Origin: Caulobacter zeae
GTDB lineage: Bacteria > Pseudomonadota > Alphaproteobacteria > Caulobacterales > Caulobacteraceae
Assembly: GCF_002858925.1 (NCBI RefSeq)
Contig: NZ_PJRS01000034.1
Span: 62,001 to 126,000 of the forward strand
DNA length: 64,000 bases
Reading direction: 5' to 3'
Both the position numbers and the translations under genes were made by a program. Position 1 is the first letter of the stretch; each line of letters begins with the position of its first letter. Under the pieces are notes generated by a model that worked only from the letters and a program-made list of their open reading frames with translations, did no database searches and was not told the DNA's origin. Positions 35,804-47,960 of this stretch are shown here, one piece after another.

Positions 35804-37011
35804 CCGACACAGTCGACGCGGCGACCTTCGCGCCGCTGGAGGGAACCGACCCCGCGCTGCCTGGCGATCCCTTCGCCCGGCCGCGCTACAGTTACGGCCA
35901 GCTGCTGGGCGCGGACGACTTCGTCAGCGAGCAGCGCTACCACCTGCTGCGCGCTCGTCTGCGCAACGCCCTGCTGCACGGCTCGGGGGTGGTCTGCGGA
36001 CTGGACGTGATCGCCAAGACCATCGCCGATCCGCCGGCGGTGGAACTGATCTGCACGCCGGGCCTGGCGATCGATCCCCTCGGCCGCGAGATCTTCGTGC
36101 CCGAGGCCATCTGCTTGGACGTCACGGGCCTGGCCAACAACGAGAGCTTCTGGTCGGACCTGTCGCCGCCGCCGGACGACCCGGACAGCGACGCGCGCCG
36201 CTGCTACGCCGTGCTCAGCTACCGGGCCTGCCTCTCGGCCCAGACGCCGGCCATCGCCCAGCCCTGCTCGGACGCCGACAATTCCCTGGTCTACAGCCGA
36301 GTGCTGGACAGCTATCGCCTGTGCCTGGAGGCCACGCCGCCGCCCGATCCGCATGCCCTGTCGCGCGACTGGCCGGCCCTGAAGGAGCCGGTCGGGCTGC
36401 GGGCGCGGCTTCAGGCCCTGCTGACCGATGCGCCGCCGCATCCCGAGCAGCTCTGGTCGTATCCGCAGGACGCCAAGGTGCTGCTGGCCGTCGTCGACTT
36501 AAAACCCGTCGGCTCGCCCGCCGAGACCACCGACATCGACGCCGTGGACACCTCCGTCCGCGCCCTGCTGCCCGACGTCCAGACCGTGGCCAGCCTGGCC
36601 ACCGGCCTGCGGCTGATCGGTCCGGCCGCGGCTTCGGCCTTCGCCCTGGAGACGGTGGCGGTCGCAGCGGGAACCGGCGGCGACGCCGGCAAGGCGATCG
36701 TCACGGCCACCCTGACGGGCGACATCCAGGCCGGAACCGTGACCGCCGACTCCGTTCATCTGTTCAAGCTGAACGGCGGCGCCTGGACCGCCCCGGCGAC
36801 GGCCGTCCCGACCGTGGCCGGACCGGTGATCACCTTCAAGGTGAACGAGGACTGGTCCGGCGGCGCCACCTATCAGCTGGTGCTGTCCGGCGGCGGGGCG
36901 CGCCCCATCCTGGACACGCACAACCGGCCGCTGGCCGGCCTGACCGACGAGCCCGCGCCCCCTTCCGGACGCGGCCGCGACGCGGTCGTCATCGGCGTCT
37001 TCACGCCATGA
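35800..37011 (+). CDS. eCIS baseplate- or fibre-associated protein with GQLL/EQ/GVV module
   Basis: A 403-residue protein that starts at the ATG overlapping the Pvc12-like stop. Residues 27-66 carry the motif series RPRYSYGQLLGADDFVSEQR, then RLRNALLHGSGVVCGLDV. From memory this module recurs in uncharacterised genes beside eCIS baseplate genes. GLAIDPLGREIFVP follows. The C-terminal third (about 285-370) is beta-rich with an Ig- or bacterial-surface-like pattern (AGTVTADSVHLFKLNGGAWT, then FKVNEDWSGGATYQLVL). The protein may be a peripheral baseplate or host-contact subunit. It has no classic trimeric tail-fibre repeats. Confidence 0.65.
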   Translation: MTDTVDAATFAPLEGTDPALPGDPFARPRYSYGQLLGADDFVSEQRYHLLRARLRNALLHGSGVVCGLDVIAKTIADPPAVELICTPGLAIDPLGREIFVPEAICLDVTGLANNESFWSDLSPPPDDPDSDARRCYAVLSYRACLSAQTPAIAQPCSDADNSLVYSRVLDSYRLCLEATPPPDPHALSRDWPALKEPVGLRARLQALLTDAPPHPEQLWSYPQDAKVLLAVVDLKPVGSPAETTDIDAVDTSVRALLPDVQTVASLATGLRLIGPAAASAFALETVAVAAGTGGDAGKAIVTATLTGDIQAGTVTADSVHLFKLNGGAWTAPATAVPTVAGPVITFKVNEDWSGGATYQLVLSGGGARPILDTHNRPLAGLTDEPAPPSGRGRDAVVIGVFTP

Positions 37012-39917
37012 AGAGCCATCCCAACCACGGCCCGCAGGGAGCCGACGCCATGCTTGGAAGCCAGAACCTCGCGAGCGAACAGGCCCTGTTGCGCGCCATC
37101 GCCAAGCGCCTGTCCAATTCGGACGCCGAGCTATCCACCACCGAGGAGGCCAGTTTCGGCGCCTTCGTGGGGAAATGGGGCTATGGCGGAACCGACTATA
37201 CGGGCTTCCCCGCCGCGCCCGGCGGCGACGTCAACGGCTGGAACAGCCTGTTGCGGACCAACTGGTTCAACGGCCGCTTCATGACCGCCGAGGCCCTGCG
37301 CCGGCAGGACGCCTATTTCGACTACCGTGCCCGGCTGGACGCACAGGCCCTGATGCCCGGCGTGGCCTGGGGGCTGGGCCTGACGGCCGAAGGGATCAAC
37401 GCCACCGACTACCACGCCGAAGGGCCTAGGCAGGGCGGGGTGAGCACCGAAACGCCGATCACCCTGCACGCCGGCCTGGCCTTCGACATGATCGGCCGCC
37501 CTCTGCTGGTCCCCACCAAGTTCACCTTCAAGCTCGACCAGCTGATCGCCCTGCAGAAGGCCAAGCCGCGCCGGGTGGTGGGGGCGGGCGCGCAGTTCGC
37601 GCCGTGCGTCTGCCTGGCGCCCGATCCGGGCGGCCCGACCGGCGGCTCGCAGGCCCTTCAGCCTGGTCCCTACCTGCTGATCATCGAGGCGGCCGAACAG
37701 CCCAGCGGCGACGCCAAGGTCTATGGCACAGTGTGCGGCGACGGCCCGCCCTCGACCTGCCAGAGCGACGCCTGGCAGGGTGGCTTCGGCCTCAGCCTGG
37801 TGCGGTTCCCCGTCGACGTTCCCGAGGACGACACGGTGCGCTCGCCCTGGGACCTGCGCGGCGTCCTGTCGTCCTATTTCTTCGATGTCTTCGAACACTC
37901 GCTGATCCATAGGTGGGACCCGCCGTTCGCCACCGACGACGGCTTTTGCCAGGGAACCGGCCCCGGCCGGCGCGACACCGCCGCCGTCGCCCTGGCCATG
38001 GTCTATCTGGGCGAGGACGGCACGGCGCTGTGGATCGACCCCTGGATCCCCCGGCGCGGCATTGTCTCCACGCCCGCCGAGACCGCCCATCGCACCACCT
38101 TCGGCGCACCGCCGCGCGCCGCGGCCTGGGCGCGCATCCACCAGTTCCAGTGCATGCTGGCCGACAGCCTGGCCGTCCTGCCGCAGACCCGCGAAGGCCA
38201 TCTGGCGGACTACGACCTGCTGAGGCGCGGCTTCAGGCACATCCCGCCGATCGGCTTCCTGCCCATCGATCCCGACTACGCCGCGCGCCAGGTGGCGAGC
38301 GATGACCCCAACACGGGCAATTCGGCGCTGGACAAGGTGCTGGCGGCCGGCGGGACCAAGGCCGGCATGGTGTCGGGCTACATCGCCTCGGCCCTGAGCC
38401 AAGCCAAGACCTATTTCCGCACGACCAACGTGGCCACCTACGGCGTCGTGGCCCTGCACGACGACGACATCCTGGAGGACCTCTCCAACGTCTTCGACAA
38501 GGATCCCGTCCAGCTGGACCGGCCGCCGGCGCTGAACCCGATCATCGCCCAGCTGGTCGAGATGCTCCGCGGCGCCGCCGGCGGCAAGGCTGGCGCCAAG
38601 GGCGGCAACGGCCTGATCGACCTGATCACCGCCTTCTTCACGATCGGACTGGACGACCTGGTCAATCGCCGCATCGAGATCGTCAAGCTGATGGTCCCCC
38701 TCCAGGGCCTGGTGCGCAAGCATCCCATCCTGGGGGTCGTCGCCGAGGACGCGCAGGACCAGGCGGCCGACTGGGGCGCGGTCGCCTCGCCCCTGCTGGC
38801 GGCGATGGAGCTGGCCGGCATCCGTCAGGGGCGGACCGGGCCCGAGATGCTGCCTCGTCACTTCGTGGTCTACGTCAAGCAGCGCCTGGTGCTGCTGGAC
38901 GCCCTGTTCATGCTGCTGGAGATGTTCCAGTTCATGATCGACCTGGCATTGCAGGCCTATGCCACTCCCGAGAAGGAGCTCGACCCGACGACGGGCGTCG
39001 GCGGCGCCCCGGCCGCGGTCGCGGCGCCGGCCCAATACATGACCACCTACAGCATGCGCATGGCCTACAAGGCCCAGCCGCAGGAAAAGCAGGTGATGGC
39101 CGACGCCATACTGGAGCATCCGGACATCCAGGCGATCATGTCCCGCGCCCTGCCGCTCAGCGTGCCCGACCTGGCGGTGGCCGGACGCGCCGAGACCTTC
39201 CAGGCCCAGGTCGACGCCCAGGACAAGGCCCTGGCCTCCACCATCCGCGACCCGGCCCAGCGCCGGCAAGCCGCTGTGGACCGCGTCGCCGATTCCTACG
39301 CGGCGGTCTATCCGGGCTTCCAGGTGGTGCAGATGTTCGCCGCCACGCGCTCGGCCGACCAGACCGAGGCGATGGTCCAGCAGATCGGTCAGGGCGCCAA
39401 GACGGCCGAGGCATTGGCCGTGGCCCCGGCCCAAACCACCGAGGACGCCGTCCTGGCCGAAGGCACGCCGGTCTTCGCCAACGCCGACGCCGCCCAGCTC
39501 TACGCCAAGCTCCGCGACGCCACCGGCGAGAAGACGGTCCAGCAGTTGGCGCCCAGCGTGAAGAGCGAGCTGACTGTCGGCGAGATCCTCTCCCGCTCGC
39601 CCGAGGAGGCCACGGCTTTGCTGGGCGGCGCCCAGAACTACGCCCGCTTCCGCACCGCCTACGCCGCCCAGGCCAAGCGGTCGCTCGAGGTCAGCCAAGG
39701 CTTGGCCGTCGCCGCGCCCGCCGGCGTCTCGGACAAGCTTAAGACGGCCCTGACCGGCGCCAAGGGCGACCTGGCCAAGGCCGTGAAGACGGTGCGGACC
39801 GAGGTCGGCGACAATGCGGCGGCGAAGGCCTATCTCGACCACGCATCCACCGTGGCGACGATGCTGGGAACGTCGAAGGCGGCGTCGGCGACGCGCTTCT
39901 TCGTCAAGCGCGGCTGA
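37008..39917 (+). CDS. Large eCIS-associated protein sharing the GQLL-type module, unknown function
   Basis: A 969-residue protein, translationally coupled to the previous gene. Near residues 83-125 it has NWFNGRFMTAEALRRQDAYF and LMPGVAWGLGL, a divergent copy of the module in the preceding gene product. A beta-rich region with several Cys follows (APCVCLAPDPGG, VYGTVCGDGPPSTC), then a mostly helical C-terminal half with hydrophobic helices (RLVLLDALFMLLEMFQFMID). Its place between fibre-like and tape-measure genes corresponds to that of Pvc13 (tail fibre), but fibre repeats are absent. It may be a structural or surface subunit, or cargo. The start at 37008 is taken from the ATGA overlap. Confidence 0.6.
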   Translation: MKSHPNHGPQGADAMLGSQNLASEQALLRAIAKRLSNSDAELSTTEEASFGAFVGKWGYGGTDYTGFPAAPGGDVNGWNSLLRTNWFNGRFMTAEALRRQDAYFDYRARLDAQALMPGVAWGLGLTAEGINATDYHAEGPRQGGVSTETPITLHAGLAFDMIGRPLLVPTKFTFKLDQLIALQKAKPRRVVGAGAQFAPCVCLAPDPGGPTGGSQALQPGPYLLIIEAAEQPSGDAKVYGTVCGDGPPSTCQSDAWQGGFGLSLVRFPVDVPEDDTVRSPWDLRGVLSSYFFDVFEHSLIHRWDPPFATDDGFCQGTGPGRRDTAAVALAMVYLGEDGTALWIDPWIPRRGIVSTPAETAHRTTFGAPPRAAAWARIHQFQCMLADSLAVLPQTREGHLADYDLLRRGFRHIPPIGFLPIDPDYAARQVASDDPNTGNSALDKVLAAGGTKAGMVSGYIASALSQAKTYFRTTNVATYGVVALHDDDILEDLSNVFDKDPVQLDRPPALNPIIAQLVEMLRGAAGGKAGAKGGNGLIDLITAFFTIGLDDLVNRRIEIVKLMVPLQGLVRKHPILGVVAEDAQDQAADWGAVASPLLAAMELAGIRQGRTGPEMLPRHFVVYVKQRLVLLDALFMLLEMFQFMIDLALQAYATPEKELDPTTGVGGAPAAVAAPAQYMTTYSMRMAYKAQPQEKQVMADAILEHPDIQAIMSRALPLSVPDLAVAGRAETFQAQVDAQDKALASTIRDPAQRRQAAVDRVADSYAAVYPGFQVVQMFAATRSADQTEAMVQQIGQGAKTAEALAVAPAQTTEDAVLAEGTPVFANADAAQLYAKLRDATGEKTVQQLAPSVKSELTVGEILSRSPEEATALLGGAQNYARFRTAYAAQAKRSLEVSQGLAVAAPAGVSDKLKTALTGAKGDLAKAVKTVRTEVGDNAAAKAYLDHASTVATMLGTSKAASATRFFVKRG

Positions 39918-39927
39918 CGGCCGGGCG

Positions 39928-41471
39928 ATGGTCGCGCTCACCATCCGCAGACTGTCCAGCCGGGTCGTCAATCCGGACGCCGAGACGGCGCTGGCCGTCG
40001 CGCCGCTGGTGGACATGGCCGCGCGCAGGTTGCCGAACGCGCTCGACGTCGCCCTGTCCCGCGCCCTGACCGCCGCGGGCGTCGACGAAACCGTGGTGAT
40101 CGGTCTGCCGAAGGTGAAGCTGCGCCTGCGCATCGGCGCCGGCGTCGACGTCGACAACCTGGCGCGCTGCTGGGCTGAAGCGATCGTCGAAGCGGTGATG
40201 CACGCCCTGCGCGACGCGGAGACAACGACCTCGAGCCTGGGTTTGGGAACGGCGGGGGCCGGCGGCGCACACGGGTCGGACGAGATCGCCGTCTTCGCCG
40301 ATCCCTGGAACGCACAGACGGCCTGGCTGCGCGCCGCGGCGATGGGCGAGCCGGAGCCATGGTGGCATGACGCCCTGGGTCCGACCAACGCCGCCGCCAT
40401 CCTGTCGGAATGGATCGATTGCGACCCCGCGCGCGCGGCCGCCCTCCTGCTGGACCTGCTGGTCGCGACGCCGGACCTGCCGCGTCTGCTGAGCGCCAGC
40501 CAGGAACGACGGCTGGCCGCCCAACTCCTGGCGCGCCTGCGCGGCGCCGTCCGCGACACCCTGGAGGCAGGATCGCCTCGAGCCGCGCCCCACGCTCCCC
40601 TTGCCCAGGAAAGCCCTGCTCCACCGGACCTGCCGGGTCCGGTGGCGGCGGCGATCGACGCGATCGCGAGCGACCGGAGGAACCTCTATCGGCTGGCGGC
40701 CTGGATGACCTATGGCGCGGCCTGGACGCCGATCCTCGTCCGCAGCGACGCTGATCAGATCGTGTCCGCCGCCGAGCCGGCCAGTCCCGCGATACCGGGA
40801 CTTGCGCCCCCGCTCCGGCAGTCATCGGAGACGAGCGGCGAGCCCCGCCTCGCGGCTTTAGCCGCCTTGGAACCGTCCGCAACCGCCGAGCGCGCCCCGC
40901 CCCAAACGGCGGCCGGCGTTCCGGTGATGACCGGCGGCCTGCTGCTGCTGTTGCGACCCCTGGGCATGTCGGGCCTGCTGGACGATCTGCATGGCGACGC
41001 CCTGCGCCAGGCCCTGCTCTCGATGGGCCTGGCCGCCCTGCACCGGATCACCGCGCCGCTGTCGCCCGCCGCGCGGCGCGTGACGCTCGAACGCGATCGG
41101 CCGCTTCTGGCGATCTTCGCCGGCGCGCGCCCCCCGGACAGTCCGCTCGACGACCAGGTCCCCGACCCGCAGGCCTACGTCCGCCTGGATCTACTCATGG
41201 CCCGCGCCCCCGAAGGCGTCGCCTGGGCGCCGGGGGCGACACGGCGCCTCTACGGCGATGTCGATCCGTTCGGCGACACCCCCGAAGGCGCTCTGGCGCG
41301 CCTGGCGCTCAGGCCGGGACGGCTGTCCTGGACAGCCTGGAGCGCCGACATCGCCTGGCCGCTGGCCACCGCTGACATCGCGCTGCGTCGCGCGGGCTGG
41401 GACATCGACCTCGGCTGGCTGCCCTGGACCGGCCGGACGATCCGGTTCCACTATGATGGAGTGGAGGCGTC

Positions 41472-41475
<4 letters not shown>
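39928..41475 (+). CDS. Contractile injection system tape measure protein (Pvc14-like)
   Basis: A 515-residue protein with the CIS tape-measure pattern. An N-terminal region starts IRRLSSRVVNPDAETALAVA, leads into LVDMAARRLPNALDVALSRA and then gives strands of the VVIGLPKVKLRLRIG type. A central bundle contains DPARAAALLLDLLVATPDLP and SQERRLAAQLLARLRGAV. The C-terminal part has GGLLLLLRPLGMSGLLDDL. In PVC this protein sets tube length inside the particle. It is shorter than PVC's Pvc14, which from memory is well above 800 residues, so a shorter particle is possible. The next gene overlaps by 4 bp. Confidence 0.8.
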
Positions 41476-43402
<1,927 letters not shown>

Positions 43403-43403
<1 letters not shown>

Positions 43404-44284
43404 TGACCGACATCAACACCGTTCTGGCCCAGATCTCGAACGAGCAGGCCGCCTTGCAGACCTCGCTGGCCGCCGCGGTGGCGCAGGGCGGGCAGGCCTC
43501 GGCGGTCGCCGCCGCGACACGATCGGCGGCGGCCGCCGTCCAGTCCCTGGCCGCGCGCATCACCGCCGAACAGGCCCTGATCGCCGCCGACGGCGCCACG
43601 GTGACCAGCGCCCTGACCGCGCGGAACGGCGCCCTGGCCGCTGTCGTGGCCGCGCGCACGGACGGCGACCAGCCTCCCCTGGCCGACGCGCAGGCCGCCA
43701 CTCTGAAGACCGCCGTGGCGACCGCCAACAGCGTCACCGAAGCCAATCTCGACAGCAAGGGCGTGGCCGCGGTCACGACCCTGGACGCCGCCATCGCGGG
43801 GCTGGGCAACAACGAACGGACCCAGTTGAACAACGCCCAGGCCGCCCTGGTCACCAAGCAGAAGGCCCTGGTCGACGCCCGCGCGGCGGCCCTGACCCTG
43901 CTGGCCAAGATCCAGGGCAGCGCGGCCGACACCACCTTGAAACTGGGCGCCGCCGTCGAACACTACGGCCAGGCCGGAAAGCTCGCCCAAGCCACGGGCG
44001 CGGCCAGCCACCACGCCGCCGTCGTCGCCTATGCCGGCTATGTCGCCGAACGCACGGCCCTGGCCGCCGACCTCGCCGCCGATCCGGACGGCACGGTGTT
44101 GCAGGGCAAATGGACCTCGGCCGCCAACACCTGGCTCTCGGCCCTGGCCGATGTCGGCGCCGCCGAGGAGAAGGTGATCGAGAAGCAACTGGCGCTGAAC
44201 GTCGCCCTGGCCAAGGGCGCGGCCAAGCTGCAGACGCGCGACAGCGACGCCGCCGCCGCCGTCGGCGCGGCCGTCGGTCCATGA
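43403..44284 (+). CDS. All-helical Ala-rich eCIS-associated protein, unknown function
   Basis: A 293-residue protein made almost entirely of Ala/Leu/Gln/Thr-rich helices with coiled-coil potential (AQISNEQAALQTSLAAAVAQ, QALIAADGATVTSALTARNG). There is no Cys, no signal peptide and no TM helix. AGGAGC at 43391 supports the ATG at 43403. It lies between the ATPase and a DUF4157 protein that it overlaps by 4 bp. That place suits a cargo chaperone, a lumen scaffold or cargo itself. I recognise no family. Confidence 0.6.
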
Positions 44285-45426
44285 GCCCGCGCCCGCGCGG
44301 CCGGTTCGCGCCCCGCCTCCCCGCCACCCGGGACCGGGGGCAAGAGGAGGCCGCCGATCAGGTGGCGCGGGGCGCTTCAGTCCAGGGCAAGGTCACCCCG
44401 GATCGCGCGCCCGCCGAACTGGGCCTTGGCCTGGGCCAGCCCCTGCCGCGATCCGAACGCGCCTATTTCGAGCGCCGGCTGGGCGCGGACCTGTCGAGCG
44501 TGCGCGTCCACCCGGACTCGCCGGTGGCCGCCGACTACGGCGCCCATGGCTTGGCCGCCGGCCGCGACATCGCCCTGGCGCCCGGTCGCTGGCGTCCCGG
44601 CGACCACGAGTTCCGCCGGCTTCTGGGCCATGAGCTGGCGCACACGATCCAGCAGTCGCGCAGCGGCCCGGCGATCCAGCTTGAGGCGCCCTCCCCGCCG
44701 CTGAAGGAAGCCAAGGCCGAGGAGGAGAAGACGGCCGTCGGCGACGGATTGAAGAAGGTGGCCGAGGAGTTCGGCAAGAACGAAGCCGCCACGGGCTACG
44801 CCCTGGGCATGGCCAAGTCGCTGGCCCTGCCGATCTGGAACCGGGCCAGCGGCGCGGAGCGCGTCGCGGCCATCAGCGTCGGCGCGGTCGCCCTGGGCAC
44901 GCCGCTGATCTACACCCTGTCCAAGCCCGAGGGGCGCGAAAGCCTGTCGGGCGTGGACTTTGGCAAGGTCCTGGGCCTGATCCCGCACTCTCCGGTCACC
45001 GGCCTGCAGTACGACCTGCCCAAGTCGCCCACCGACCCGTTCCAGCTGCGCCTGGGGTTCCGCGCCGACGATCTCCTGGGCATTTTCAGCCGCAACGCCG
45101 AAGGCGAGCCCAACATGACCCTGGGCCTGAACTTCACCCTGTCGGTCTCGCCGGACGGGCAGGTCACCATGCCCTTCGCCATGGCCAATTTCGGGATCAT
45201 GCCCGGAATCTCCATCGCCGGCGGCTATGGCCTGACCACCGACATGCCTCGCCTGGAGGGGCCGGCTGGCGGTCCGATGGCGCCCTACGCCGCCTTCCCC
45301 CAGCCCGCCCAGCCCGCGCCGCTCGGCGGGGCCGGGTTCTTCATCACGATCGACCTGCTGAAACTGTCATTCCTGCCCGATGCCATCGGCCTGGCCTTGG
45401 GCGCGCCGCCTCGGCGGCAGAAATAG
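44281..45426 (+). CDS. Second DUF4157 (eCIS core) protein, candidate effector
   Basis: A 381-residue protein. The DUF4157 domain spans about 49-125 (ERAYFERRLGADLSSVRVHP, then DIALAPGRWRPGDHEF and LLGHELAHTIQQ, with HELAH at 117-121). A charged linker follows (KEAKAEEEKTAV). The C-terminal domain has one hydrophobic stretch (VAAISVGAVALGTPLIYTLS, about 195-215) and beta-strand-like segments (PFQLRLGFRADDLLGIF, MTLGLNFTLSVSPDGQV) that suggest a barrel- or pore-like fold. It has no recognisable catalytic motif apart from HExxH. DUF4157 marks eCIS cargo, so an injected membrane-active protein is the working hypothesis. It is the last gene of the block; the GH35 gene faces it 35 bp away. Confidence 0.78.
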   Translation: MSPRPRGRFAPRLPATRDRGQEEAADQVARGASVQGKVTPDRAPAELGLGLGQPLPRSERAYFERRLGADLSSVRVHPDSPVAADYGAHGLAAGRDIALAPGRWRPGDHEFRRLLGHELAHTIQQSRSGPAIQLEAPSPPLKEAKAEEEKTAVGDGLKKVAEEFGKNEAATGYALGMAKSLALPIWNRASGAERVAAISVGAVALGTPLIYTLSKPEGRESLSGVDFGKVLGLIPHSPVTGLQYDLPKSPTDPFQLRLGFRADDLLGIFSRNAEGEPNMTLGLNFTLSVSPDGQVTMPFAMANFGIMPGISIAGGYGLTTDMPRLEGPAGGPMAPYAAFPQPAQPAPLGGAGFFITIDLLKLSFLPDAIGLALGAPPRRQK

Positions 45427-45461
45427 CGCGGCGGCCGGGACGGGCGACGAACGCCTGGCCG

Positions 45462-47921
45462 TCACTTGCGCGCCGCAGTGAGCCGCAGCTCGTACTCGGG
45501 AACGATGCGAACGCCCGTCACCTCGCCCACCTGGCCGCCAGCCGGGATCGCCGCCTTCAACTCGGGCTGGATGTAGAGCGGGTTGTCGGCGCGCAGCGGC
45601 AGGACGGTCAGGGTCCAATCGCGATCGAGCCGGTCGCCGAAGCGGCTGAGACCGACCTCCCACTTGGGGCCGTAGTAGAACTGGTCGTCGAGCATATCGA
45701 CGCCGTCGAACAGCCGCGCCACGTCGCCGGCGTAGTCGATCTCCAGCCAGGCCTCGCTCAAGCCCTCGAGCGCGCCTTTCGGCAGGCTGAGCGTCCATGC
45801 GCCAGAGCGTCCATACTGCTCGGCATAGGGCTGGAGCACGGCCTTGGCGCGGCCGCCGATCTCGGAAGGCGGCAAGGTCTTGGCCTCGCGCAGCGGCTTG
45901 ATCTCGGCGCTCAGGGCCTTGGTGGCCGCCTGGGCCTCGAACACCTGGAAAGGCCCCTGCCCCTTGGCGCGGCGCAGCGGCAGGCTCGCCTGGGGCGCGG
46001 CGTCGAGCGCGGGCAGCAGCGCCAGCCGGAAACCCGCATCGGCCTTGGACCGCACGGACCAGCCGGCCTCGTCGGCGAAGATCGGGTCAGCGCTGAGCAC
46101 CAGCCGATCCTTGCCGCCGAACGGCAGCACATAGGCCTGCCTGGCCTGCTCGGCGCTGATCAACACGATCCGCACCCGCTTGCCCCCCGGGGGACGCACG
46201 AAAAGTTCACGCATGCCCTCGGGGGTCAGGGTCGGGGTGACCACCCGACCGTCGACCGCCTTCAGGCGCTTGCCATTCAGCGTGACCTCGACATCGGCCG
46301 AGAACGCCATCTCCACCGGCACGCCCTTGGTGGCTGAGAAGACGTAAAGCGGCCCGTCGGCGTCCTCGAGCCGGGTCAGCGGCTGGGCGCTGGCCCAGGC
46401 CAGGTTGGCCCCGTCGAGATCCAGGTTGATCGGCCAGATGAAATAGGCGCCGGCGGGGATGTCGACCGCACGGCTCGGGAAGGTGACCGAACCACCCGGC
46501 AGCTTGACCTCGAAGCGGGTCTTGGCCTGGACCGGGGTATCGAACTGCCGCACGTGGTTGTTGAAGAACACGAAGCCCCGGTCGCCCTGGCTGCGCACCG
46601 ACCAGCGCGGGGTGGCGACGTCGTCGCGGCCGCTCAGCCTGGCCGCGGGCCGCTGCACCTCCATCGGCGCGAGCCTGGCCCCGAACGCTTTCATGAACAG
46701 GTGATATGGGCGCACCGCGTCGGCGACGGGATGGACCTGGCCATACTGGCCCAGCGGCGCCTGGAAGTCGTAGTTGACGATCGGCATGCCGTTGTACCCG
46801 CCCTGGCGGTCGTCCTCCTCCAGGGTGGTGTGGCCCTGCGGGTTCCGGCCGCCGTGGAACATGTAGTAGCCGTAGAGATTGGCGCCCGAGCCCAGTTGCA
46901 CGGGCAGCATGGCCGCCACGTCGTCGGGCGACAGATAGGGCCGGCGGCGATACATGATCGGCACGCCGCCGCCGAACTCCGCGCCCAGGAACGGCGTGTC
47001 GTCCATGTCGCTCTCGATCGTGCCGGCATTGCGCGAGGTCGTCTGCGCGCCGAGATCCCCGCCGACCCTGCTGCCGAAGCGAAAGGCATAGACTTCCTTG
47101 GGCGGCAGCCGGCCCTGCCTGGCGCTCCACGGCTCGTCGGCATAGCCGCCGAAGACGGGAATGACCTCGCCCTTGGGATAGACCGCGTTGTCCCAGCCGG
47201 TCACCGTATAGAGCGGCACGTCGAAGCCGATCTTGCGCGCCAGGGCCTTGAGGGTGGCGATATGCCCGGCGCCCGCACCCGGCCCGCCGATGTTGTACTC
47301 GTTCTCCAGCTGGACGCCGATGACCGGGCCGCCGTCCTTCCAGAGCTGGCCCTCGACCTGCTTGTAGATCTCGCGCCAGTAACGCTCGACATAGGTCAGG
47401 TAGACCGGGTCGTCGCGCCGGGTGGGCATGGCGTTGACCACCCAGTCGGGCGTGCCGCCCCAGCGCACCTCGCCATGCGCCCAGGGACCGATGCGGATCA
47501 CCACCAACAGGCCGTTGGCCCTGGCCAGCTCGACGAACCGCTTGAGATCGCGATCTCCTGCCCAGTTGAACTGGCCGGCGCGCTCCTCGTGGTGGTTCCA
47601 GATGATGTAGGTGGCCACGATGTCGACCCCCTGGGCCCTCATCTTGGCCAGCTCGGCGCCCCAGTGCTCGGGCGGATAGCGCGTGTAGTGGAACTCGCCC
47701 ATGACCGGCATCCAGGGCCGGCCGTTGCGCGTCAGGTAGCGGTTGTTGACGCCCAGCGTCTGGCCGTCGGGCGCGGTGGCGGCGCCCATGCGCAGGTGCT
47801 CGGAGCGCACGGCGGCGGGCGGACGGGTCGCATCCACCGCCAGGTCGGCGGCCTGGGCCGCGATCGCCGCTGCGAGCGCCGAGGCCGTAGCCAGGGCGAT
47901 GGTCCGGATGCGAAGGGACAT
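45462..47921 (-). CDS. GH35 beta-galactosidase, secreted
   Basis: An 819-residue protein with a Sec signal (MSLRIRTIALATASALAAAI, cleavage near AQAADL). The GH35 (beta/alpha)8 barrel is clear: WMPVMGEFHYTRYPPEHW, VATYIIWNHHEERAGQFNW, IRIGPWAHGEVRWGG, acid/base E208 in QLENEYN and nucleophile E315 in FLGAEFGGG. The C-terminal beta-domains extend to the end. It should release terminal beta-galactose in the periplasm. The gene follows the MFS gene by 39 bp in the same direction, so uptake and hydrolysis are co-expressed. Confidence 0.94.
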   Translation of the reverse strand: MSLRIRTIALATASALAAAIAAQAADLAVDATRPPAAVRSEHLRMGAATAPDGQTLGVNNRYLTRNGRPWMPVMGEFHYTRYPPEHWGAELAKMRAQGVDIVATYIIWNHHEERAGQFNWAGDRDLKRFVELARANGLLVVIRIGPWAHGEVRWGGTPDWVVNAMPTRRDDPVYLTYVERYWREIYKQVEGQLWKDGGPVIGVQLENEYNIGGPGAGAGHIATLKALARKIGFDVPLYTVTGWDNAVYPKGEVIPVFGGYADEPWSARQGRLPPKEVYAFRFGSRVGGDLGAQTTSRNAGTIESDMDDTPFLGAEFGGGVPIMYRRRPYLSPDDVAAMLPVQLGSGANLYGYYMFHGGRNPQGHTTLEEDDRQGGYNGMPIVNYDFQAPLGQYGQVHPVADAVRPYHLFMKAFGARLAPMEVQRPAARLSGRDDVATPRWSVRSQGDRGFVFFNNHVRQFDTPVQAKTRFEVKLPGGSVTFPSRAVDIPAGAYFIWPINLDLDGANLAWASAQPLTRLEDADGPLYVFSATKGVPVEMAFSADVEVTLNGKRLKAVDGRVVTPTLTPEGMRELFVRPPGGKRVRIVLISAEQARQAYVLPFGGKDRLVLSADPIFADEAGWSVRSKADAGFRLALLPALDAAPQASLPLRRAKGQGPFQVFEAQAATKALSAEIKPLREAKTLPPSEIGGRAKAVLQPYAEQYGRSGAWTLSLPKGALEGLSEAWLEIDYAGDVARLFDGVDMLDDQFYYGPKWEVGLSRFGDRLDRDWTLTVLPLRADNPLYIQPELKAAIPAGGQVGEVTGVRIVPEYELRLTAARK

Positions 47922-47960
47922 GGCTCGTTTCCTGATGGTGTCTGTTCTGGCGCGGGCGGA

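Noticed and set aside
37131..40559. Minus-strand open frame of 1142 codons opposite the large eCIS protein and tape measure
   Set aside because: Same shadow effect; it crosses two well-supported plus-strand genes and its translation has no recognisable domain.
43851..44327. Antisense Arg-rich frames in the helical protein gene
   Set aside because: Arg-rich translations are typical shadows of Ala-rich coding sequence at high G+C.
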